Shown here: positions 43,519 through 53,223 of the stretch, piece by piece | Layout of the letters: every line of letters begins with the position of its first letter | How positions within the stretch are numbered: the stretch's first letter is position 1 | Origin: Kiloniella majae | Lineage (GTDB): Bacteria; Pseudomonadota; Alphaproteobacteria; Kiloniellales; Kiloniellaceae | Assembly (NCBI RefSeq): GCF_002118315.1 | Contig: NZ_MTSZ01000001.1 | Location: 1,116,001-1,180,000 of the forward strand | Length of the DNA: 64,000 bases | Direction of reading: 5' to 3' | The notes under the pieces: generated by a model | Database searches by the model: none | Told to the model about the DNA's origin: nothing | Seen by the model: only the letters and a program-made list of their open reading frames with translations | Translations under genes and position numbers: made by a program

Positions 43519-44355
43519 ATGAACAAGACCATCAAAATTGCTGGTATTACACTCATCTCACTCGCTGTGTTGATTGTTGCTGGCGTCATCTTCATCTACT
43601 CTTCTCTGGATTCAATCGTCAAAGCAGCCGTTGAAAGCGTTGCCTCGGACATGACCCAGACAGAAGTCACACTGAACAATGTCTCTATATCACCGACTAC
43701 CGGCGAAGGGAGCCTTTCCGGCTTTCTTATGAGCAACCCTAAAGGTTTCAAATCAAGCGACGCTTTTAAGTTTGAAGAAATCACGATTAAAGTCGATCCG
43801 GCGTCCATCGCCAGCGACGTCGTGGTAATTAACGAAATACGTATAAAGGCGCCACACATCACCTATGAAGTTGGTCCACAGAAAAGCAATATCGACACAA
43901 TTAATGAAAACGCTCAATCGAGCAGTAATTCAGATAACAACAGTGACAGCGCATCAGATTCCGGCCCCAAATTCATCGTAGAGCACCTCTACCTGAACGA
44001 TGGTGAAGTTTCTGTTGCTGCAGCGCCACTTGGCGACAAGACAATTGATGTTGATCTTCCAAACATACACCTCAAAGACATTGGCAAAGGCGGTAACGGT
44101 GCGACCCCCGATGTTATTTTGAAAGCTACCCTTGGCGCTGTTACGAAGAATATTACCAGCGCTTTAGGATCTGTTGATCTTGAAGGTATTGCAAAAGACG
44201 TAAAAGGCCGTGTTCAAGACCTTTCTGAAGGTGCTGCCAGTGGTGCGTCGACTGTGACAGATACTGTCGGTGATGCCGCTTCAGGTGCAGGTGAAGGCTT
44301 AAAGGATGCTGCTGATGGAGCAGGAGATGCCCTAAAAGGTTTGCTTGGCGACTAA
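43519..44355 (+). CDS. AsmA-like/DUF748-type anchored protein with repetitive Ala/Gly/Asp tail
   Basis: 278 residues. An N-terminal transmembrane helix (IAGITLISLAVLIVAGVIFIY) is followed by an AsmA-like beta region (VTLNNVSISPTTGEGSLSGF, FKFEEITIKVDPASI, HLYLNDGEVSV). A Ser/Asn-rich linker is near 135-150. The last 60 residues are low-complexity Gly/Ala/Asp/Ser repeats (GAASGAS, GDAASGAGEG, DAADGAGDA) predicted to form an amphipathic helix. AsmA relatives act at the envelope in lipid handling; this is a short version. Own terminator follows. Confidence 0.7.
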   Translation: MNKTIKIAGITLISLAVLIVAGVIFIYSSLDSIVKAAVESVASDMTQTEVTLNNVSISPTTGEGSLSGFLMSNPKGFKSSDAFKFEEITIKVDPASIASDVVVINEIRIKAPHITYEVGPQKSNIDTINENAQSSSNSDNNSDSASDSGPKFIVEHLYLNDGEVSVAAAPLGDKTIDVDLPNIHLKDIGKGGNGATPDVILKATLGAVTKNITSALGSVDLEGIAKDVKGRVQDLSEGAASGASTVTDTVGDAASGAGEGLKDAADGAGDALKGLLGD

Positions 44356-44379
44356 CGCGACATAACCAAACCTAAAGAA

Positions 44380-44416
44380 AAATGGAGCTCTTGATTGCAA
44401 GTGGCTCCATTTTTTT
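44380..44416 (+). terminator. Intrinsic terminator after the AsmA-like gene
   Basis: AAATGGAGC (44380-44388) pairs with GCTCCATTT (44404-44412), then TTTT. Confidence 0.85.
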
Positions 44417-44537
44417 ATCCTATCCTGAAAAAATCTCTGAACTGTGACAAGACAACGCCTTGCACCACTGTTACTTTGGGAGTACCTCAGATACACAATA
44501 ATACCTTCCGCATTCAGCACAGGTGTAACCAGAGACA

Positions 44538-45797
44538 ATGACCGACCAAAATTCTCCCGTAATGCTCGCAAATCAGGTTCAGATCATCGGTGGAGGATTG
44601 GCCGGATTAAGCTTGGCCGCAGCACTTGGAGCAGCGGATATAAAAACTCTCTTGGTCGATCTTGAGCCTCCCTTACCGGAGGACCCTTATCAAGATGCAA
44701 AAGATAACCGTACAACAGCATTGATTCAAAACTCTATCAATCTGCTGAATGCTTGTGGTGCCTGGGCCGGGTGTGAAGAATACGCCACAGCACTATCAGT
44801 GATGCGAATTGTTAACCTGCCACGGGGAAAACAAAAATACCCCAGTTCAACAGATTTTGATTCCCGGGAAATAAATGATAGCCCCTTTGGTTTCAATGTC
44901 CCCAATGCTGTGTTGAGAAGAGTGCTATGTACCAGACTAAGCGAACTTCCCTCTGTCACGCACCTGACCTCAACGAAGATGGAAACACTGGAGAGTAGTG
45001 AAAATGGCTATATACTTGGCCTATCCAATGGACAGCAATCTATTGCAGAGCTAACAGTTGGCGCAGATGGGAAAAACTCCCCAAGCCGTAAAGCCATTGG
45101 CATTAAATCCATGTCATGGCCCTATCCACAGACCGCAATCACCTGTTATATCGAACACAGTAAACCTCACCAAAATATTTCCACGGAAACCCATTATCCC
45201 GCCGGTCCCTTCACACTCGTCCCCATGATGGGCAAACGATCTTCCATTGTCTGGGTAGAAGAAACCGCGTTGGCAAAAAAGCTGCTCGCACAAGATGATG
45301 AAAGCTTTACCAAGGCGCTGAAAGAGAAAATCAAAGGCCGCTTGGGAACCGTTAAGCTATTTGGAAAACGGGGTGGCTTCCCCATATCTGCCATGCTCAG
45401 CAACTCCTTTCACGACCAACGCTTTGCGTTGATCGCCGAAGCAGCACACGCCCTGCCCCCGATTGCAGCTCAAGGGCTCAATTTGAGTTTGCGTGATGTC
45501 GCTGTTCTTGCCGAACTATTAATTGATCAAAACAATAAAAGAAGCGACCTCGGCGACATTCAGTTGCTCGAAGACTATGACCGCGCCAGACACTTTGATG
45601 TTTTCACCCGCTTGGCAGCTGCAGACGGGCTTAACCGATTTGCCTCCAATGACAGCGCCATTCTGCACAAGGTACGAGATCTTGGTTTATCCGCAGTACG
45701 GAACTTTGCCCCCTTGCGTCATTTCATGATGAAATCTGGCATGACATCTCCTCTTGGAACGCCAAGCCTGATGACCGGCAAGGAAATAAAAAAATAA
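44538..45797 (+). CDS. UbiH/UbiF-family FAD-dependent hydroxylase
   Basis: 419 residues. The FAD-binding GxGxxG is QIIGGGLAGLSLAAALG (about residues 15-31), the DG motif VGADGKNSPSRKAIG is near residue 175, and the GD-motif position reads IAEAAHALPPIAAQGLNLSL near residue 298, with Glu in place of Asp, as in several alphaproteobacterial members. It probably hydroxylates the ubiquinone ring on the membrane, though the exact position (UbiH, UbiF, UbiL) cannot be fixed from sequence alone. Monocistronic. Confidence 0.88.
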   Translation: MTDQNSPVMLANQVQIIGGGLAGLSLAAALGAADIKTLLVDLEPPLPEDPYQDAKDNRTTALIQNSINLLNACGAWAGCEEYATALSVMRIVNLPRGKQKYPSSTDFDSREINDSPFGFNVPNAVLRRVLCTRLSELPSVTHLTSTKMETLESSENGYILGLSNGQQSIAELTVGADGKNSPSRKAIGIKSMSWPYPQTAITCYIEHSKPHQNISTETHYPAGPFTLVPMMGKRSSIVWVEETALAKKLLAQDDESFTKALKEKIKGRLGTVKLFGKRGGFPISAMLSNSFHDQRFALIAEAAHALPPIAAQGLNLSLRDVAVLAELLIDQNNKRSDLGDIQLLEDYDRARHFDVFTRLAAADGLNRFASNDSAILHKVRDLGLSAVRNFAPLRHFMMKSGMTSPLGTPSLMTGKEIKK

Positions 45798-45852
45798 TCC
45801 ACTCATGTCGCCAAAGTTATATGACATTGACGCTTTGATGAATGGCTTTCAA

Positions 45853-45885
45853 AACATATCCCCTTATATCTTCTAGGGATATGTT
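45853..45885. promoter_or_regulatory. 10-bp inverted repeat upstream of LysR gene
   Basis: AACATATCCC (45853-45862) and GGGATATGTT (45876-45885), 13-base spacer; a further ATATATCC half-site follows. Probable autoregulatory LysR site. Confidence 0.5.
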
Positions 45886-45977
45886 ATATATATCCTTATG
45901 TCAGGAATTCGGCACGCCGTAGTTCTTCAAAGAATAACAAAACAATAAAACTTACTGCACCACAGGAGGTGACTACC

Positions 45978-46895
45978 TTGGATTTGCGCCAATTGGAACT
46001 ACTCTGTGCGCTGGCGCGCGAAAAGCATTTCGGACGGGCTGCCAAAAACTGTAATATTTCACAACCCGCCTTTTCCGCCAGAATTCGACAGCTGGAAAAC
46101 GAACTTGGCGTTCCAATCGTCAAGCGAGAGCGCAGTTTTCAGGGGTTAACGACGGAAGGTGAACTGGTTGTCACAATTGCACAGCGCATTCTTGCCGAAG
46201 CCCGCACCCTAAAGCAATCGCTGAGTCAAATGAGCAAAGGCTTGGCAGGCCACCTTCGTATTGGCGCCATTCCATCGGCGATGCCGATGATGTCACTTAT
46301 CAAAAACCCTTTTTGCGAAGCGCACCCTAATATAACAGTTTCAATTCTGTCCCTCTCTTCCTCAGAAATACAGTTGGGTCTGGAAAAATTCGATCTTGAA
46401 GTCGGCGTCACCTATCTGAGTAATGAGCTCAGCACCAACGTCGAAAGCCACGAACTTTATCACGAAGAATATTCCCTAATTCACAAAGCAGACGGCCCCT
46501 TAAAAGACAGAGAGACAATTACATGGCAGGAAGCTGCTGAGCTGCCGCTTAGCCTATTAACAAGGGATATGCAGTACCGGCGCATTATTGATAAAACCTT
46601 TGAAGAACTCGATTGTTTTGTCACGCCACATACACAAACCAACTCTATCACACAGCTGCTTCATGAAACGCGATTTGGCAACACATCCAGCATCGTCCCC
46701 ATCAGCTTGATTCATGTTCTCCGAAATTTGGAAGGTGTCGTTGCCATCCCGTTGTCAGAGCCAAGACTTGTGAACAAAATCGGCATGATTATCGCAAAAA
46801 GAGAGCCTAGCTCTCCCATTGCGAAAGAATTTTTTAAACATACCAAACGCCTGGATGTGGAAAAACTACTGCATGAAGCTGGCCAGGAAAGCTGA
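45978..46895 (+). CDS. LysR-family transcriptional regulator
   Basis: About 305 residues, start TTG with AGGAGG 8 bases before it; this gives the canonical MDLRQLELLCALAREKHFGR. Helix-turn-helix residues are NISQPAFSARIRQLENELG. The effector domain contains GHLRIGAIPSAMPMMS. A GTG 9 bases upstream would overlap the ribosome site and is rejected. No adjacent divergent target gene is present; the gene ahead is the UbiH-type hydroxylase on the same strand, so its target is not evident. Confidence 0.92.
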   Translation: MDLRQLELLCALAREKHFGRAAKNCNISQPAFSARIRQLENELGVPIVKRERSFQGLTTEGELVVTIAQRILAEARTLKQSLSQMSKGLAGHLRIGAIPSAMPMMSLIKNPFCEAHPNITVSILSLSSSEIQLGLEKFDLEVGVTYLSNELSTNVESHELYHEEYSLIHKADGPLKDRETITWQEAAELPLSLLTRDMQYRRIIDKTFEELDCFVTPHTQTNSITQLLHETRFGNTSSIVPISLIHVLRNLEGVVAIPLSEPRLVNKIGMIIAKREPSSPIAKEFFKHTKRLDVEKLLHEAGQES

Positions 46896-46923
46896 AATAA
46901 TAATCAACGATAGAGATCTCCTA

Positions 46924-46951
46924 TATCAGTGATGAGTTATCAGTGATGAGT
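46924..46951. repeat. 14-bp tandem duplication across the ung start
   Basis: TATCAGTGATGAGT occurs twice back to back (46924-46937, 46938-46951). The first copy carries an out-of-frame ATG giving a 4-codon ORF (MSYQ) whose stop TGA overlaps the ung ATG. Confidence 0.8.
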
Positions 46952-47644
46952 ACAACATCAGACACCATCAAGCTCGACCCAAGCTGGAAAGAAGCTCTGT
47001 TTTCTGAGTTTAGCAAAGACTATATGCGAAATCTGAAAGCCTTTCTGAAACAGCAAAAAGACAGCAAAAAAGTTATCTTCCCCAAGGGAAATGAGTATTT
47101 TCAGGCACTTGATCTAACACCGATAGATCAAGTGAAGGTCGTCATTTTAGGGCAAGATCCCTATCACGGCCCCGGGCAGGCCCATGGCTTATGTTTTTCT
47201 GTTCGGCCTGATGTTCCTCTCCCCCCTTCCCTCAAAAATGTCTATAAGGAAATGGAACAGGATCTCGGTATTCATCAACCGTCTCATGGGTATCTGAACT
47301 CGTGGGCCGAACAGGGTGTTTTATTACTCAATTCAGTATTAACCGTAGAGCAAAACAAAGCCGGATCTCATCAAGGGCGTGGCTGGGAACTTTTTACGGA
47401 TAAGATAATTGAAACGCTTAATCACCGGCATGACGGTTTGGTCTTTATGCTGTGGGGAAGTTACGCACAAAAAAAGGGGGCTGTCATTGATAGAGAACGG
47501 CACCTCGTTCTGCAATCGCCACATCCTTCGCCTTTAAGTGCACATCGTGGATTTTTTGGTAATCAACATTTCTCAAAAGCAAATGCGTATCTGGAAAAAC
47601 AAAAAAAGACAGCCATAAACTGGTTGCTTCCAGAAACCCCTTGA
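46946..47644 (+). CDS. ung: Uracil-DNA glycosylase
   Basis: 232 residues. The catalytic Asp is in [17 protein letters not shown] near residue 70; the His loop is [15 protein letters not shown] near 190. Family 1 enzyme, removes uracil from DNA in the cytoplasm. The ATG at 46946 is preferred; a GTG one codon earlier is possible. Its start region has been duplicated (see repeat). Confidence 0.97.
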   Translation: MSTTSDTIKLDPSWKEALFSEFSKDYMRNLKAFLKQQKDSKKVIFPKGNEYFQALDLTPIDQVKVVILGQDPYHGPGQAHGLCFSVRPDVPLPPSLKNVYKEMEQDLGIHQPSHGYLNSWAEQGVLLLNSVLTVEQNKAGSHQGRGWELFTDKIIETLNHRHDGLVFMLWGSYAQKKGAVIDRERHLVLQSPHPSPLSAHRGFFGNQHFSKANAYLEKQKKTAINWLLPETP

Positions 47645-47714
47645 TTCTTTATATCATTGGAGCTTTCCGAACCAATTTTTGACTGTCTTTTCTGATTACC
47701 GAGCGTAAGGAAGT

Positions 47715-48257
47715 TTAAATTCGTGTCACAGTTCCTTGCAAATCATCCATCGTAATATCGACAAACAACTGATTCGCCAGTTCTTCCAACTGATCACGAA
47801 TACTATCAACAGGAACAGAAGTCGGGATGGCTATATTTATCTCGGCACTGAAAATTCTCTCAGAAGACATTGCACCATCTTGACAGTCCGTCGAAATTTC
47901 ATTGATCCCGATTTTCTTCTCTGCCAGAGCATGGGAAATATCCTGAACAATTCCGGGATGATCCGGACCGATAATCTCCAAACTAAGTTCACGCAATGTC
48001 TCGTCAGAACCAGCTTTTGCTTCTTGCTCGATAATAAGTTGGCAGTTTGCACAGCCAAGAGACTGAATATCGCGCTCAAGCGCTTTGTGATTAGCTTCAG
48101 GAACTGAAACACGGACAATACCGGCGAAGTTACTGGATAGTCTGGTCATCCGGCTTTCCAGCCAATTCCCACCATGTTTATTCACCATCGTGGACAGGTC
48201 ATCAACCAATCCGGGGCGGTCAGAGCCAATAACTGTAAGGATAATGATATTCGCCAT
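47715..48257 (-). CDS. ACT-domain protein, GcvR-like
   Basis: 180 residues with two ACT domains: VIGSDRPGLVDDLSTMVNKHGGNW at the N-terminus and IIGPDHPGIVQDISHALAEKKIGINEI at about 92. This is the layout of GcvR, a glycine-cleavage regulator in enterics that acts by protein contact. AAGGAA precedes the ATG. No gcv gene is near, so the role in this organism is inferred from the family only. Confidence 0.85.
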   Translation of the reverse strand: MANIIILTVIGSDRPGLVDDLSTMVNKHGGNWLESRMTRLSSNFAGIVRVSVPEANHKALERDIQSLGCANCQLIIEQEAKAGSDETLRELSLEIIGPDHPGIVQDISHALAEKKIGINEISTDCQDGAMSSERIFSAEINIAIPTSVPVDSIRDQLEELANQLFVDITMDDLQGTVTRI

Positions 48258-48501
48258 GTCACAATTCCTTTTCCCTGTGCATTACATAATCAGTATAGAT
48301 CGCAAACCCTCTATTATTTATACAAAAACGACTTTATTAGGTCTCTTTATGACATAAAATTTCAAATACGCTGTCATCCCAAGATAGAAGTACCTTCAAA
48401 CCAGTTTATCGTTTGAGCAGTATACACCATATTATCAGTCATATATGTCTCAATTTATACAGCGATGACTTCTCTCGTTTTTAACAACACAAAAAATGAG
48501 A

Positions 48502-49773
48502 TCAGGCTTCTTTATATTTGCGGATATAAACAGCCCGCAGATCTTTGAACCAGGCTGGTTCCGGCTTGAGCCAATAAAGATCATCAATAGCCTCACCTTC
48601 GTCATACGAGAAGTTGAAGCGTTCTTGAGCTGCCAGATCCAGCTCTTCATGGGCATCTTTGACAGCAGAGTTATACCCGGAATAGGCCATAAACATTCCC
48701 GCCCCCTTGGGAGAAAGCAACCAGTTGATCAACTCATAACTCTGATCAACATTCTGACTACCTTCGGGAATAGCAAGCGTATCCAGCCAGGCAAGCGCAC
48801 CTTCTTTCGGGGCCAAAAATTTAAATCGACTGGTTGTCTGTTTCCATAGTGTATGCGCTGCACCGCCCCACCCCTGCCCGATGACACAGTTATTTAGCGT
48901 AAAGGCAGAAGCCAAACCTTCTGTATCCATCCAAAATTGGCGAACATGTGGCTTGTGCTCTTGAGCAAAAAGGAGCGCTTCACCTAGAACTTGTCGGGCG
49001 AGATCTTCGTTAACGTAGGCTGAATTCAGGCGCTCCCCCGTACCATCCAGCATTAATGCCATTGATGTCAGCGCTGATTCAGGACGTGTTGCGACAAAAC
49101 CTTTGTTTTCAAATGACCACTGATCACCCCACGAAAGCTCGCCCGGTTGGTAGTCCCGCAGAAGGCTGTCAAACACGATCCCTTCACAGCCCCATGCAAA
49201 AGGCAGTGCATACCGCCGCCCCCTGTATATCGTTCCCATACTTTCAGCATTCTTCAAAATACTGCCATGGATGAGATCAAAATCTAACTTTTCCTCTTCA
49301 ATCGGGCGTAAGAGGTCTTTAGCCAGATACCAGTTTGTTAAAAAGGACGAAGATGGAAAGACGAGATCAAATCCCCGTCCCTTGGTCGCTTTCAAAGTCA
49401 GCAGAGCTTCGCTATTACTCTCGTATTCCGTTAAATAAATTTGAATGCCAGTGTCTTTTTTGAACTCAGAGATCATTTCATCGCTGAAATATCCCTGCCA
49501 GGAAAAGACTTCTAGTTCCTGCTCTGTGCTAATGGCCGGAGATGCAAGAGAAGGAGATGCAAGAAAGGATGTTGCGCAGCCGATCCCGGCAAGACCAATC
49601 GTTCCTTTTAAAAGATGACGGCGACTAATTTCATGATCTGATTTTTTTGCTCTAACAGTACTTTTCTCGGAATGAGATCGACAAGAAGTCAATGAGCTTT
49701 GAACAAGTGGGCGATACGGCACGACCATGGACTGATACTTTCTAATACATTCTTGATCGAGACATGCGACCAA
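48502..49773 (-). CDS. Polyamine-type ABC substrate-binding protein, Tat signal
   Basis: Up to 423 residues. SRRHLLKGTIGLAGIGCATSFL is a twin-arginine signal, but it lies after an unusual n-region of about 35-50 residues, whichever start is used (49773 or an ATG 15 codons later). The mature part (ELEVFSWQGYFSDEMISEFKKDTGI) is PotD/PotF-like and resembles the binding protein at 53224. It is downstream of the transporter operon but behind its terminator, so it has its own promoter and may give the same permease a second specificity. Confidence 0.85.
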   Translation of the reverse strand: MVACLDQECIRKYQSMVVPYRPLVQSSLTSCRSHSEKSTVRAKKSDHEISRRHLLKGTIGLAGIGCATSFLASPSLASPAISTEQELEVFSWQGYFSDEMISEFKKDTGIQIYLTEYESNSEALLTLKATKGRGFDLVFPSSSFLTNWYLAKDLLRPIEEEKLDFDLIHGSILKNAESMGTIYRGRRYALPFAWGCEGIVFDSLLRDYQPGELSWGDQWSFENKGFVATRPESALTSMALMLDGTGERLNSAYVNEDLARQVLGEALLFAQEHKPHVRQFWMDTEGLASAFTLNNCVIGQGWGGAAHTLWKQTTSRFKFLAPKEGALAWLDTLAIPEGSQNVDQSYELINWLLSPKGAGMFMAYSGYNSAVKDAHEELDLAAQERFNFSYDEGEAIDDLYWLKPEPAWFKDLRAVYIRKYKEA

Positions 49774-49943
49774 GCCCCCACTTAATCCACTTGCCTGATT
49801 TAGTTAAATAAAACTCTATCAAAATACAAATTATACACTTGTTAAAAATCAGTCCCCAAGCCTTCAACAAGTATCAGAACGCAGCATAATAGGCCTGCCA
49901 CAAAAAAGCCACTCAGAAAGTAATTCATAGCTTGCAACACTAC

Positions 49944-49973
49944 TAAAAAAAGGCCGGGCTAAAAAGCCCGGCC
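49944..49973 (-). terminator. Intrinsic terminator of the ABC transporter operon
   Basis: GGCCGGGC / GCCCGGCC 8-bp stem; on the minus strand it is followed by seven T. It lies 130 bases past the last permease gene. Confidence 0.93.
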
Positions 49974-50012
49974 AAGTCTGTGGGGTAAGTTACTCGAAGA
50001 GCAACTTCCTTT

Positions 50013-50047
50013 TTATGCGTCAACCTTTCGGATCGGACGACGCATAA
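50013..50047. repeat. Inverted repeat between permease gene and terminator
   Basis: TTATGCGTC (50013-50021) and GACGCATAA (50039-50047), perfect 9-bp arms, 17-base spacer. It lies in the 3' untranslated part of the transporter transcript, possibly an RNA stability element. The rest of 49774-50100 shows nothing else. Confidence 0.6.
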
Positions 50048-50100
50048 CTCTTGTGGCCAACCTGAAGAGCAATCTCTTCATTCTCTCTCAGGACCACATA

Positions 50101-50970
50101 TTACTCACTGTCTGGAACCTTTTTATCCCGCTGCACAAATACAGAGATAAGAGCCAGAACACCCGATACGACCATCAACATCAACGACACAGCATTCAAT
50201 GCAGGGGTTGATCCTTGTTTCAGGCGATCAAACATCGTGATTGTCAAAGGAGAGTCAGATCCCACCAGCATCAGGGTCGTGTTGAAGTTTTCAAAAGACA
50301 TAAGGAAACAAACAATTCCCGCCCCGATCATTGCAGGCTTCAGGAATGGCAACGTGATGGTCTTCACCGCTTCCCATTTTGTTGCGCCCAAATTCAGGGC
50401 GGCTTCTTCCAAACTGGTATCAAACTTGCGAAGTCGGGCGGAAATCACCAATGTGGTAATCGTGGTTACAAAAGCAAATTGCCCCATAATAACGATAAAC
50501 AAACCCGGACGCAGGAAGTCCAGATCCAGCCCAAAACTATCTTCTACACCATTGGCAATCGAGTTGGTGAAAATCAAAATCGAAATTCCCAAGATCACCC
50601 CCGGAATAACCAATGGCATCAGGGCAAAAATATAGAGAATATTTTTCCCCCGGAAGGTATGGCGCTCGAACAAAAACGCATTACAGGTCCCGACAAAGAC
50701 GGATAGCAGCGTCACACAAATTGCGATAAAACCGGAGTAGCCAATTGATTCCAAAAGTTGCCCATCATTAAAGACCCCGATACGGGAATCTTCTGTGCCA
50801 ATAAACCAGTCGAAGGTGAAACCATTCCATGGCATGGACGGGAACAGACTGTCGTTAAATGCAAAGACACCAACAACCACAAGCGGTGCCGCCAGATATA
50901 TAAAAAATAGCGTTATATAAGCCGCATAAAGACGGGTGCTGAACTTTGACTGAGGAAGAGACGGTATCAT
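50101..50970 (-). CDS. ABC transporter permease, PotC-like
   Basis: 289 residues with six transmembrane helices. The EAA loop is in DTSLEEAALNLGATKWEAVKTITLPFLKPAM near residue 185, the site that contacts the ATPase. Family: spermidine/putrescine and related amine importers. It starts 11 bases after the PotB-like stop, last gene of the operon before the terminator. Confidence 0.93.
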   Translation of the reverse strand: MIPSLPQSKFSTRLYAAYITLFFIYLAAPLVVVGVFAFNDSLFPSMPWNGFTFDWFIGTEDSRIGVFNDGQLLESIGYSGFIAICVTLLSVFVGTCNAFLFERHTFRGKNILYIFALMPLVIPGVILGISILIFTNSIANGVEDSFGLDLDFLRPGLFIVIMGQFAFVTTITTLVISARLRKFDTSLEEAALNLGATKWEAVKTITLPFLKPAMIGAGIVCFLMSFENFNTTLMLVGSDSPLTITMFDRLKQGSTPALNAVSLMLMVVSGVLALISVFVQRDKKVPDSE

Positions 50971-50981
50971 ATCAACGCTCC

Positions 50982-51881
50982 TTATTTCACAGTATCAGCA
51001 AGTGTCTGGCGACTTAATTTCAAGCCGACAAAAACAATCGCAGATGAAAGGAATAAAAGAAGGAAGCCAAAGGCAGAACCAGATTCCCAGTTAAAGCGTG
51101 TGATAAACTGGTTATAGATTTGCTCGGTAAACCACAGGCTATCTTTCCCACCAAGAAGCGTCGGCGTCAGATAATTCCCCAGCGTCAGCATAAAGACAAC
51201 AATACAGCCCGATGCGATCCCCGGCATTGCATGTGGAATAACGATCTCGCGCAGAATAGAGTACGTGCTGCCACCAAGATCATACCCGGCTTCGATAAGA
51301 CTATCATCCAGTGTATCCAGCACAGAAACCAGCGGAACGACCATAAAGAGCATGGATGTATAAACCAAACCAACCATCAACGTCGCATCGCTATAGAGCA
51401 ACTCAACAGGACCATCAACCAAGCCAGCCCATTGCAGAAAACTACTGATTACACCGGATTCACGTAACAAGATCATCCACCCGAAAGTTCTGACAAGCTC
51501 CGAAACCCAAAAGGGGATCAAGCACATCATAAATAGCAGGTTACGCTTTTTGCCTTTAAGAACTTTGGCAATGTAATAAGACACTGGGAAACCGACAACC
51601 AATGTGATCGCTGTTGCGACAATTGACATAACAGCTGTACGAACAAAGGTGTTCCAATAAAGCGGTTCGGTAAAGAACTCGATATAGTTCTGAAAACTGA
51701 AAGCATATTCCCGATACCCCAACTTTTCGCGTAGGGAAACAGTCAAAAGATCGAGATGCGGTAAAATAATAAGCAGGAACAGCCAGAGTAAAAGCGGTAG
51801 CATCAACAGGAAAGTCCCAAGCTTAATCATCGGGATTGTTGTGCTCTTTTCTGTTCCAGAAACCATCTGGAGTGTACTCAT
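50982..51881 (-). CDS. ABC transporter permease, PotB-like
   Basis: 299 residues with six transmembrane helices. The EAA loop is in LDDSLIEAGYDLGGSTYSILREIVIPHAMPGI near residue 200. Start overlaps the ATPase stop by 4 bases (ATGA), so translation is coupled. Confidence 0.93.
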   Translation of the reverse strand: MSTLQMVSGTEKSTTIPMIKLGTFLLMLPLLLWLFLLIILPHLDLLTVSLREKLGYREYAFSFQNYIEFFTEPLYWNTFVRTAVMSIVATAITLVVGFPVSYYIAKVLKGKKRNLLFMMCLIPFWVSELVRTFGWMILLRESGVISSFLQWAGLVDGPVELLYSDATLMVGLVYTSMLFMVVPLVSVLDTLDDSLIEAGYDLGGSTYSILREIVIPHAMPGIASGCIVVFMLTLGNYLTPTLLGGKDSLWFTEQIYNQFITRFNWESGSAFGFLLLFLSSAIVFVGLKLSRQTLADTVK

Positions 51882-53038
51882 GCTGCTTGCTCCTCACCAA
51901 GACCAGCCTGAGGCGTACCCGTCTGGGATACGTAGGCGCGCGCTTTATCAATACCCCACGACAGACGAAGCTGTTCGCCAGATTTGAGATCACTGAAAGC
52001 ACCTGTTTGCGGTAATGATACAGTTACTTGATGGCCTGTTTGCTGATCGCGCACCTGCGCGCGACTGTTCGCGCCGTCAAAGAGAAGGTTTTCGACGATC
52101 CCGGACAGCGTATTCTGACCATCTTCAATATGAGCACCTGTCTGCGCAGAGCTGTCTCGCTCAATGGTAATCGCTTCAGGACGTACAAAGAGCTCTACTC
52201 TGTCACCAGCATTAAGCACCCTCTCATTTCCTGTTATTCCGGCAATTACACCACCATCGTCAAGCGATACCAAGGCTTGTCCATTATCAAGGGAATCAAC
52301 CCGCCCACTCCAGCGATTTGAATCACCAACAAACCCGGCGACGAAAGCCGTTTTGGGATTATAATAAAGGTCCTGCGGGGATCCGACTTGCTCAAACCGT
52401 CCTTCATTCATGACCGCAACATTATCGGACATCACCAAGGCTTCAGACTGGTCATGGGTAATATAGACAAAGGTTGTTCCAACTTCATGCTGAAGCTGTT
52501 TCAGCTCAACTTTCATGTGTTCGCGCAGTTTCAAATCGAGAGCACCTAATGGCTCATCAAGAAGCAAAACAGCTGGCTCAAGAACAAGGGAACGTGCAAT
52601 TGCGATGCGCTGACGTTGCCCGCCAGAGAGCTGTGTGACATCCTTTGGTCCCGCATCTGGCAGGCTTACCCGTTCCAGCACATCAGCAACTTTTTTATCT
52701 ATTTCAGCCTGCGGCAGTTTTCTACGCTTCAAGCCGTAGGCGATATTCTCAGCCACGTTCATCATGGGAAATAGTGCGAGGTGTTGGAAAACCATATTCA
52801 CAGGACGCTTGTTCGGGGGAACCCCCAACATTGATTGTTCTTTGATGACAATGTCACCGGCTGTCGGTTCAATAAAACCGGCAAGCATACGTAAAAGAGT
52901 GGTTTTACCACAGCCACTTGGACCGAGTATTGAGAAAAAAGATCCCTTTGGAATTTCCAAAGACACATTATCAACCGCTGTAAACTTCCCAAAAGATTTC
53001 ACCAGCTGGCGACACTCAAGATCCAATTGATTGCTCAT
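51878..53038 (-). CDS. ABC transporter ATP-binding protein, PotA-like
   Basis: 386 residues. Walker A LGPSGCGKTTLLRML (about 38-52), Q-loop, signature LSGGQRQRIAIARSL, Walker B AVLLLDEPLGALD and H-loop YITHDQSEAL. The C-terminal TOBE domain (about 280-375) fits polyamine/iron/phosphonate-type importers. It follows the binding protein after a gap containing a strong stem-loop. Confidence 0.95.
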   Translation of the reverse strand: MSNQLDLECRQLVKSFGKFTAVDNVSLEIPKGSFFSILGPSGCGKTTLLRMLAGFIEPTAGDIVIKEQSMLGVPPNKRPVNMVFQHLALFPMMNVAENIAYGLKRRKLPQAEIDKKVADVLERVSLPDAGPKDVTQLSGGQRQRIAIARSLVLEPAVLLLDEPLGALDLKLREHMKVELKQLQHEVGTTFVYITHDQSEALVMSDNVAVMNEGRFEQVGSPQDLYYNPKTAFVAGFVGDSNRWSGRVDSLDNGQALVSLDDGGVIAGITGNERVLNAGDRVELFVRPEAITIERDSSAQTGAHIEDGQNTLSGIVENLLFDGANSRAQVRDQQTGHQVTVSLPQTGAFSDLKSGEQLRLSWGIDKARAYVSQTGTPQAGLGEEQAA

Positions 53039-53164
53039 ATTCTTTATTTACCTACGAAAGGACGTTGTGTTTTATCAGGTCTATCGACCTCTTATGCCGG
53101 GCTTTAGAGTCCCCCGAGATTAGGACTTTAGCGACGAAACATTTATCAAGCCGCTGATGGCAGG

Positions 53165-53192
53165 ACCCCCGATCTCATACAAGACCGGGGGT
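53165..53192 (-). promoter_or_regulatory. Stem-loop between binding-protein and ATPase genes
   Basis: On the minus strand ACCCCCGGTCT pairs with AGATCGGGGGT (one G-U), loop of six. No T-run follows. Such loops after a binding-protein gene protect the upstream mRNA so the binding protein is made in excess. Confidence 0.7.
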
Positions 53193-53223
53193 TGCCTTTT
53201 ATGCACCGTATGACACGCTCTTC

